A stretch of 64,000 nucleotides of DNA, from assembly GCF_944381005.1 (NCBI RefSeq), contig NZ_CALWJM010000001.1:62001-126000 (forward strand), in the 5' to 3' direction. A program made the translations under genes and the position numbers. This document shows, in pieces, positions 58,760-64,000 of the stretch. Every line of letters begins with the position of its first letter. Position 1 is the stretch's first letter. The notes beneath the pieces were generated by a model. The model was not told where the DNA came from, ran no database searches, and saw only the letters and a program-made list of their open reading frames with translations. This stretch comes from an uncultured Butyricicoccus sp. GTDB taxonomy: Bacteria; Bacillota; Clostridia; Oscillospirales; Butyricicoccaceae.

Positions 58760-59974
58760 ATGAAAATTTTGAAAAGTTTGCCTGCCAAACTGGTATTGGG
58801 TGTCATTATTGGTATGGTTATCGGCCTGTTTCTGGCAACCGATACCTTGCCTCCTGCTCTCAACACAGGTGTAATGCAGGTAATCGTAACGGTTAAGTAT
58901 ATCTTAAATCAGCTTATCAATTTCTGTGTGCCGCTTATTATTATCGGCTTTATCGCACCATCTATTACAAAACTCGGCTCTAACGCTTCCCGTATGCTAA
59001 GTGTTGCGCTGATTCTGGCATATGTCTCCTCGCTGTGTGCAGCGCTTCTGTCCGCCGGAGCAGGCTTTGTCCTGATTCCAAACCTTCACATTGCCAGTTC
59101 GGTCGATGGGCTGCGAGAAGTACCGGAAGCTGTATTTCAGCTTGATATTCCGCAAATCATGTCGGTCATGAGCGCTCTTGTTATTTCGGTTATGGTTGGT
59201 TTGGCCGCTACACTGAGCAAAGCAACTGTGATTTCACAGGCGCTAGAGGAATTTCAGCGCATTGTTCTATTGATTGTAACTGGTGTTGTCATCCCAATCC
59301 TTCCAATCTTCATCAGCGCAACTTTTTGCACCTTGGCATTTGAAGGAACCATTACCAAGCAGCTTCCGGTATTCCTGATTGTTGTTATCATTGTTATGAT
59401 TGGCCACTATCTATGGCTTGCCGTTCTGTATGGTATTGCCGGCGCGTATTCTGGTAAAAATCCGCTAGATGTGCTGCGTCATTATGGCCCCGCCTATATT
59501 ACGGCGGTCGGTACCATGTCCTCAGCCGCTACACTCGCTGTTGCGCTGCGCTGCGCAAAGAAATCGAAAGTGCTGCGCCGTGACATGATTGATTTTGGCA
59601 TTCCGCTGTTTGCCAATATTCATCTATGCGGTTCAGTCTTGACTGAAGTATTCTTCGTCATGGTCGTTTCTAAAATTCTGTATGGCTCTCTGCCTAGTGC
59701 AGGTACCCTTATCCTGTTCTGCGCACTTTTGGGTGTATTTGCAATCGGTGCACCTGGTGTGCCCGGCGGTACGGTTATGGCTTCGCTTGGCCTTATCACC
59801 GGTATTCTGCGTTTTGATGATGCAGGTACGGCCTTGATGCTGACCATTTTTGCACTGCAAGATTCTTTCGGTACTGCATGTAATGTTACCGGCGACGGTG
59901 CGTTGACCTTGATGCTGACCGGCTATGCAGAAAAGCATAATATCAAGGAACAAAATATCAATTTCTCACTGTAA
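58760..59974 (+). CDS. dicarboxylate/amino acid:cation symporter (DAACS)
   Basis: 404-residue membrane transporter of the glutamate/serine-type symporter family with about eight helices and two re-entrant loops. Visible motifs: NFCVPLIIIGFIAPSITKLGS, AVGTMSSAATLAVALRCA (serine-rich hairpin loop), FANIHLCGSVLTEVFF and GAPGVPGGTVMASLGL (second hairpin), QDSFGTACNVTGDGALTLM (cation and substrate site). Likely imports cysteine, serine or threonine for the CyuA-type enzyme; the substrate is inferred from linkage. AAGGGG stands ahead. Confidence 0.88.
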   Translation: MKILKSLPAKLVLGVIIGMVIGLFLATDTLPPALNTGVMQVIVTVKYILNQLINFCVPLIIIGFIAPSITKLGSNASRMLSVALILAYVSSLCAALLSAGAGFVLIPNLHIASSVDGLREVPEAVFQLDIPQIMSVMSALVISVMVGLAATLSKATVISQALEEFQRIVLLIVTGVVIPILPIFISATFCTLAFEGTITKQLPVFLIVVIIVMIGHYLWLAVLYGIAGAYSGKNPLDVLRHYGPAYITAVGTMSSAATLAVALRCAKKSKVLRRDMIDFGIPLFANIHLCGSVLTEVFFVMVVSKILYGSLPSAGTLILFCALLGVFAIGAPGVPGGTVMASLGLITGILRFDDAGTALMLTIFALQDSFGTACNVTGDGALTLMLTGYAEKHNIKEQNINFSL

Positions 59975-59990
59975 ATTTCCTAATCAATAA

Positions 59991-60023
59991 TAAAAGAGCT
60001 GCTTTGAAGCAGCTCTTTTTATT
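59991..60023. terminator. bidirectional terminator between DAACS and NhaC genes
   Basis: AAAAGAGCTGC - TTTGAA - GCAGCTCTTTT with T/A runs on both sides, between two converging genes. Confidence 0.9.
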
Positions 60024-60036
60024 ATAATCTACATCT

Positions 60037-61356
60037 TTAGTTCTTCTGTGTGTCTTTTGAAAATATAATAAAGCAAAGCGCGCTGATACCCAATAAAATC
60101 GGGTAGTAACAAAATGGTACAATTTCCACAGATGATATCTGTTTGGATGCCATTTCAGTTGCCGCCGCTGCATAGAGCAGTTGTGCGCCGTAAGGAATAA
60201 TACCTTGAAAAACTGAAGTGAAAATATCCAGCAGGGAAGCGGTGCGCTTTGGGCTGATGCCGTAATCCTCAGCAATTTCCTTGGCAATCGGGCCTGCAAT
60301 CACAATGGCAACCGTATTGTTCGCCGTTGAGCAATCGACCACTGAGGACAATGCCGCGATTCCCACTTCTGCACCTTTTTTACCATGAATACACTTGCGA
60401 ATGATATATAATATCCAATCAATACCGCCATTTTGACGCACCAGCGATACCACACCGGCAACCAGAATAGAAATGACAGTAATATCATACATGCTCTGAA
60501 TGCCTTGTCCCATAATGTTAAAGATATCAAAAAATCCAAAATCACCATAAGCCAAGCCAATGCCAAGCGAAAGCGCTGTACCGCCTACCAAAAGTAAAAA
60601 GACGTTTAATCCCACCATTGCACCAATTAGCACCACAAGATATGGAAGGATTCGCACAAAATCATAGGATAATTCTTCTCCAGGTACATAATTGGTTCCC
60701 ATTGTGCGCACAAAAAAGACTATCGCTGTCAAAATCGCCGCCGGAAGCGCAATCTTAAAGTTTTCCCGAAATTTATCCTTCATCGCACAGCCTTGTGTGC
60801 GCGTCGCCGCAATGGTCGTATCCGAAATCATAGAAAGATTATCGCCAAACATCGCACCACAAACAGCGGCACCGATGCACAGCGCCATAGAAATGCCTGT
60901 TTTCTCACTAATGCCAATCGCAATCGGTGCCAACGCAACAATTGTACCAACCGATGTACCCATTGAGGTCGAAATAAAACAACCAATCACGAATACACCG
61001 ACAACTGCAACGCTACCGGGTAAAATGGATAATCCAAAATTAACCGTCGCGTCAGCACCACCTGCGGCTTTGACCGAAGCCGAAAAAGCACCCGCTAAAA
61101 TAAATACCAGGCACATTATCATAATATTTTCTTCGCCCGCGCCGCGTGCCATTGCATTCAACTTTTCTTCAAACGACAATCGTTTTCCTTTTGGATTTTG
61201 CAAAAATGCAACAACTAGTGCAATCAAAAAACCGACTATCGTGGGCAGGGAATCACCAAACATTCCTCCCGCTCGATTATCCACAATACCAACAGCAATG
61301 AATAACACGAGGAATACCACTATCGGGAGCAATGCCCATGGATTTCCTTTTTTCAT
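60037..61356 (-). CDS. nhaC: NhaC family Na+/H+ antiporter
   Basis: 439-residue ion transporter of the NhaC superfamily with about 11-12 helices. Motifs: FVIGCFISTSMGTSVGTIVALAPIAIGI, ALCIGAAVCGAMFGDNLSMISDTTIAATRTQGC (conserved GDNLS...SDTT), and ALSSVVDCSTANNTVAIVIAGPIAKEIAEDY. Could exchange Na+ for H+, or carry a metabolite as some family members do (MleN). The start is the ATG at 61356; the ribosome site (GTAGGTAG) is weak. It has its own promoter. Confidence 0.88.
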   Translation of the reverse strand: MKKGNPWALLPIVVFLVLFIAVGIVDNRAGGMFGDSLPTIVGFLIALVVAFLQNPKGKRLSFEEKLNAMARGAGEENIMIMCLVFILAGAFSASVKAAGGADATVNFGLSILPGSVAVVGVFVIGCFISTSMGTSVGTIVALAPIAIGISEKTGISMALCIGAAVCGAMFGDNLSMISDTTIAATRTQGCAMKDKFRENFKIALPAAILTAIVFFVRTMGTNYVPGEELSYDFVRILPYLVVLIGAMVGLNVFLLLVGGTALSLGIGLAYGDFGFFDIFNIMGQGIQSMYDITVISILVAGVVSLVRQNGGIDWILYIIRKCIHGKKGAEVGIAALSSVVDCSTANNTVAIVIAGPIAKEIAEDYGISPKRTASLLDIFTSVFQGIIPYGAQLLYAAAATEMASKQISSVEIVPFCYYPILLGISALCFIIFSKDTQKN

Positions 61357-61408
61357 AATGGCTACCTACTTTCTACTTGACAGAATCTATCTGTTTTTTA
61401 TTATGTTT

Positions 61409-61437
61409 ATCATACACGATTTTCGTAGAAAAAACAA
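61409..61437 (-). promoter_or_regulatory. sigma-A promoter of nhaC
   Basis: Read leftwards: TTGTTT (61437-61432), a 17-base gap, TATGAT (61414-61409). The -35 box lies in the T run of the PAP2 terminator. Confidence 0.6.
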
Positions 61438-61464
61438 GGGATACGCACTGAGCATATCCCTTGT
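61429..61464 (-). terminator. intrinsic terminator after the PAP2 gene
   Basis: On the minus strand ACAAGGGATA - loop of 11 - TATCCCTTGT followed by TTTTT. Confidence 0.8.
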
Positions 61465-61470
61465 AAACGA

Positions 61471-62025
61471 TTATCGACGCATCCGTCCAAATCGAATACC
61501 ATCGGCTATCTGATTAACCGACCATACCGCGATAATTCCCAAACCGATACCCAATAAAGCACCTGCTAATACATCGGTTGGATAATGTACCCCAACATAT
61601 AAACGGGAAAGTCCAATCAATCCCGCCAACAAATAACAAACTGTCCCTGCACGGCGAGAATAACCAAAACAAGCCGTAGCTGCACAAAAGGACGAAAGGG
61701 TATGTCCAGAAGGGAAGGAGTATACATCCCCCGGAATCAATAACGGTATAATATCTGTATAAGTGCGAAACGGTCGCGGGCGAGCAATCCAATTTTTAAG
61801 CCACAGGTTTCCAACCAATACCCCTAGTACAAGCGCGACTAACATAGCCGTCCCCCAGCGCCGCGTGCGCGGTCGAACCAAAAAAAGCAATGCCAACACA
61901 AGCCACACTGCCCCGGCATTCCCCAACGAAGTGATAGCGATTACGACCGGGTTCAGCCACTCCTGTCGTATGTGTTCTGCAATCCAAATCAAAACTGCAT
62001 GGTCTGCGGCTTGTATCCATTCCAT
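61471..62025 (-). CDS. PAP2 family phosphatase
   Basis: 184-residue membrane phosphatase with about five helices. The three catalytic motifs are present: KNWIARPRPF (C1), YSFPSGHTLSSF (C2, His) and SRLYVGVHYPTDVLAG (C3, His nucleophile). Such proteins dephosphorylate undecaprenyl diphosphate (bacitracin resistance, BcrC-type) or phosphatidylglycerol phosphate. The short form and lack of extra domains favour the undecaprenyl role, not proven. The start is the ATG at 62025 behind GGAGG. Confidence 0.88.
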   Translation of the reverse strand: MEWIQAADHAVLIWIAEHIRQEWLNPVVIAITSLGNAGAVWLVLALLFLVRPRTRRWGTAMLVALVLGVLVGNLWLKNWIARPRPFRTYTDIIPLLIPGDVYSFPSGHTLSSFCAATACFGYSRRAGTVCYLLAGLIGLSRLYVGVHYPTDVLAGALLGIGLGIIAVWSVNQIADGIRFGRMRR

Positions 62026-62059
62026 ATGCGCTGCGCCTCCTCATCTCTTATATTTCTTT

Positions 62060-62088
62060 ATTGTATAAAATCCTGCCCACACTTGCAA
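62060..62088 (-). promoter_or_regulatory. sigma-A promoter of the PAP2 gene
   Basis: Read leftwards: TTGCAA (62088-62083), a 17-base gap, TACAAT (62065-62060). Confidence 0.65.
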
Positions 62089-62136
62089 GCAAAGAACAGT
62101 ATAAATTGCGGTCGGTAAAAAATCTCAAAATCCCTC

Positions 62137-62165
62137 TTGACACCTTTTCAAAAATAGGCTATCAT
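62137..62165 (+). promoter_or_regulatory. sigma-A promoter of the leuA T-box leader
   Basis: TTGACA (62137-62142), a 17-base gap, TATCAT (62160-62165). It starts a leader of about 335 bases before leuA. Confidence 0.75.
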
Positions 62166-62184
62166 ATACCCATAGTCTTTCATA

Positions 62185-62465
62185 AACTAAATTGATAAAA
62201 ACGATGAATGGGTAAAGTAACTGTTTTGTCCATCTTAGAGAACTGCTGGTTGGTGAAAAGCAGTATGAACGAACAGTGAAACTCGCCTTGGAGTTGTGAA
62301 CTGAACACTTCTTAGTAGGTTCTACCGGTTTTCCACCGTTATCTGGAAGGCATATTGTTAGATATGCGCTGAGGTGGTCGTCTCTTGGACGGCAATGAGA
62401 GTGGTAACGCGGAGTTTTTATGCTTCGTCTCTTAAAGTTTTTTAAGGGACGAAGCTTTTTGTTTT
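62185..62465 (+). promoter_or_regulatory. T-box riboswitch (leucine) of leuA
   Basis: Fills the long gap between the PAP2 gene and leuA. It shows stem I elements in order: AGTA (62216-62219), AGAGA (62237-62241), the GGTTGGTG loop, then the segment GAAACTCGCCTTGGAGT in which CTC (62282-62284) is the likely specifier codon for leucine. The T-box core GTGGTAACGCGG lies at 62401-62412, whose TGGT pairs with an ACCA tRNA end. A terminator follows: GCTTCGTCTCTTAA/TTAAGGGACGAAGC then TTTTTG (62422-62461). Uncharged tRNA-Leu should stabilise read-through and raise leuA expression. Confidence 0.9.
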
Positions 62466-62507
62466 GTCCCGCAAATCCCAAACAGGTTTACAAGGAGGAT
62501 TTCGATT

Positions 62508-64000
62508 ATGGGAAGAACCATCCAGATTTTTGACACAACATTACGCGACGGCGAACAATCTCCCGGTTGCAGCATGAACTTAAACGAAAAAATTGAAGTA
62601 GCACGCCAACTGGAAGCCATGAAAGTCGATGTCATCGAAGCAGGTTTTGCCATTGCATCTCCAGGCGATGCCGCTGCCATTGCTGCCATTGCAGACAATG
62701 TTCACGACTCTACCATCTGTTCACTGGCACGTTGCGTTGAAAAAGATATTGACGCAGCCTACAACGCCATCAAACGCGCAAATTCTGCTCGAATTCATGT
62801 GTTTTTGGCCACTTCGCCGCTGCATATGCAATACAAGCTCAAGATGACCCCCGACCAAGTGTTGGAGTCCATCGCTCACAATGTCGCTTATGCCAAAAAG
62901 TATATGAGCAATATTGAATTTTCTGCTGAGGATGCTTGCCGCTCTGACCTTGATTTCCTGTGCAAAGCATTTGAAACCGCTATTCGTGCCGGTGCAACAA
63001 CCCTGAATATTCCTGACACTGTGGGTTATATGGCTCCGAATGAATATGCGGCGCGTGTACGGTATCTGCGCGAGCATACCCCCGGCATTGAAAATGTAAC
63101 ATTGTCCTGCCATTGTCACAACGACCTCGGCATGGCGGTCGCAAACTCTCTGGCTGGTGTCGAAGCGGGCATCAACCAGATTGAATGTACCATCAATGGT
63201 ATCGGCGAACGTGCTGGTAACGCTTCTATGGAAGAATGTGTTATGGCACTGCGTGTACGGCATGACTATTATAATGTAGACTGCAATATTGATACCACGC
63301 AAATCTATCGCGCGAGCCGCCTGATTCAAACGATTACCGGTGTACCGGTTGCGCCTACTAAGCCTATCATTGGTGCCAATGCCTTTGCACATGAATCGGG
63401 TATCCACCAGCATGGCGTGCTTGCAAATAAGGAAACCTATGAAATCATGACCCCCGAATCGGTTGGTATTCCGCAAAACGCTATTGTATTGGGCAAACAC
63501 TCCGGCCGTCACGCCTTTGAAGACCGCCTGACTGCGCTCGGTTATCACCTCGATTCGGCTAAAATCGACAAGGCGTTTGCCAAGTTCAAGCTGCTTGCCG
63601 ACAAGAAGAAGGTCATCAAAGACCGTGACTTGGAAGCACTGGTCGGTGCGGTTCCGGTTACGGGCGGCGAGCGCTACACACTCATCAATTTTGTTATCAA
63701 TTCGGGTAATTCCATCACTTCTACCGCTGTCATTCGCGTCAAGCACGGTGAAGATACCATCGAACGGGTTGCCGCTTCTGATGGCCCGATTAACGCCGCA
63801 TTCCGCGCCATCAATAAGATTGTTGGTCGTGAAGTCGTTCTGGAAGATTACTCACTGAAGGCAATGACCGAAGGTGAGGACGCACAAGGCGAAGCTATCG
63901 TCAAAATTTCAGTTGATGGCAGCGAGATTGTGACCGGTCGCGGTGTAGCCGTTGACGTTATCGAAGCTTCGATTAAGGCTTATATCAACGGTATCAACAA
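62508..64000 (+). CDS. leuA: 2-isopropylmalate synthase (3' end missing)
   Basis: 497 complete codons are visible before the window ends; the family is about 505-520 residues, so little is missing. LeuA joins acetyl-CoA and 2-oxoisovalerate, the committed step to leucine. Seen are IFDTTLRDGEQSPGCSMN (metal and substrate site), VIEAGFAIASPGD, LSCHCHNDLGMAVANSLAG (HxH metal ligands), GIGERAGNASMEECVMAL, ESGIHQHGVL and GKHSGRHAFE. The C-terminal regulatory domain (after about 390) for leucine feedback is present. AAGGAGG stands ahead of the ATG; expression is under the T-box. Confidence 0.95.
   Translation, partial: MGRTIQIFDTTLRDGEQSPGCSMNLNEKIEVARQLEAMKVDVIEAGFAIASPGDAAAIAAIADNVHDSTICSLARCVEKDIDAAYNAIKRANSARIHVFLATSPLHMQYKLKMTPDQVLESIAHNVAYAKKYMSNIEFSAEDACRSDLDFLCKAFETAIRAGATTLNIPDTVGYMAPNEYAARVRYLREHTPGIENVTLSCHCHNDLGMAVANSLAGVEAGINQIECTINGIGERAGNASMEECVMALRVRHDYYNVDCNIDTTQIYRASRLIQTITGVPVAPTKPIIGANAFAHESGIHQHGVLANKETYEIMTPESVGIPQNAIVLGKHSGRHAFEDRLTALGYHLDSAKIDKAFAKFKLLADKKKVIKDRDLEALVGAVPVTGGERYTLINFVINSGNSITSTAVIRVKHGEDTIERVAASDGPINAAFRAINKIVGREVVLEDYSLKAMTEGEDAQGEAIVKISVDGSEIVTGRGVAVDVIEASIKAYINGIN

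Noticed and set aside
60692..61513. Open frame of 273 codons on the plus strand
   Set aside because: Mirror of the NhaC gene; the product is low-complexity Ala/Thr/Ile with no motif and no start signal.
62721..63746. Open frame of 341 codons on the minus strand
   Set aside because: It lies wholly antisense to leuA, which has every family motif. It has no ribosome site and its protein is rich in Arg/Cys/His as expected from a reverse reading.

Overview
The window is a gene-dense chromosomal segment of an endospore-forming, low-to-medium GC Gram-positive anaerobe, most likely class Clostridia. An Oscillospirales/Butyricicoccaceae-type organism is my guess from overall impression, not from a search. 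The grounds are strong AGGAGG ribosome binding sites, sigma-A promoters of the TTGACA-17-TATAAT type, compact intrinsic terminators, a T-box leader, FabK instead of FabI, RemA, PASTA kinase with PP2C phosphatase, and several sporulation genes (SpoIVFA/SpoIVFB-like, SpoVM, SipL-like, SpoIVA). I see no insertion sequence, prophage, CRISPR array or rRNA. The one tRNA is tRNA-Pro(GGG).

Layout. 1-5.4 kb: S1-domain protein (partial), DUF951, uridine phosphorylase, MATE transporter, a SpoIVFA/SpoIVFB-like protease pair, then ispD-ispF. 5.4-12.4 kb: DUF815 ATPase on the minus strand; DUF3343 plus a cysteine-desulfurase-family enzyme; cdaA-cdaR-FAD oxidoreductase-RseC. 12.5-14.5 kb: a little-known operon (DUF5685, a J-domain protein with a cysteine-string tail, a membrane protein). 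14.5-29.4 kb: a long housekeeping run, yicC-remA-gmk-rpoZ-coaBC-priA-def-fmt-Zn peptidase-rsmB-rlmN-prpC-prkC-rsgA-thiN, almost all overlapping or closely spaced. 29.5-36.7 kb: aminotransferase, purB, secDF, a TIM-barrel isomerase, nrdR and a SUFU-domain protein, mostly single units separated by terminators. 36.8-46.1 kb: the fatty-acid synthesis regulon, with fabD divergent from fabH-K-G-F-accB-fabZ-accC-D-A-acpP. 46.2-52.2 kb: envelope proteins, mtaB, an SLH protein, a small Cys-rich protein, efp and a CD1247-type protein. 52.2-56.4 kb: a possible small RNA, dut, then a sporulation cluster (48-residue membrane protein, spoVM, sipL-like gene, spoIVA). 56.5-64 kb: a P-loop kinase, tRNA-Pro, a cysteine desulfidase with its transporter, NhaC, a PAP2 phosphatase, and a T-box-controlled leuA that runs off the end.

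The most notable points are: (1) a 27-codon spoVM gene lying directly before sipL-like and spoIVA genes, so three parts of the spore-coat basement are contiguous, with sigma-E-like promoters; (2) two perfect-consensus sigma-A promoters between fabD and fabH that share one symmetric -10 region; (3) an operon with a J-domain protein whose last 22 residues hold nine cysteines; (4) a 53-residue Cys-rich membrane peptide behind a sigma-K-like promoter; and (5) a possible small structured RNA ahead of dut. Promoter and operator calls rest on reading consensus matches by eye.
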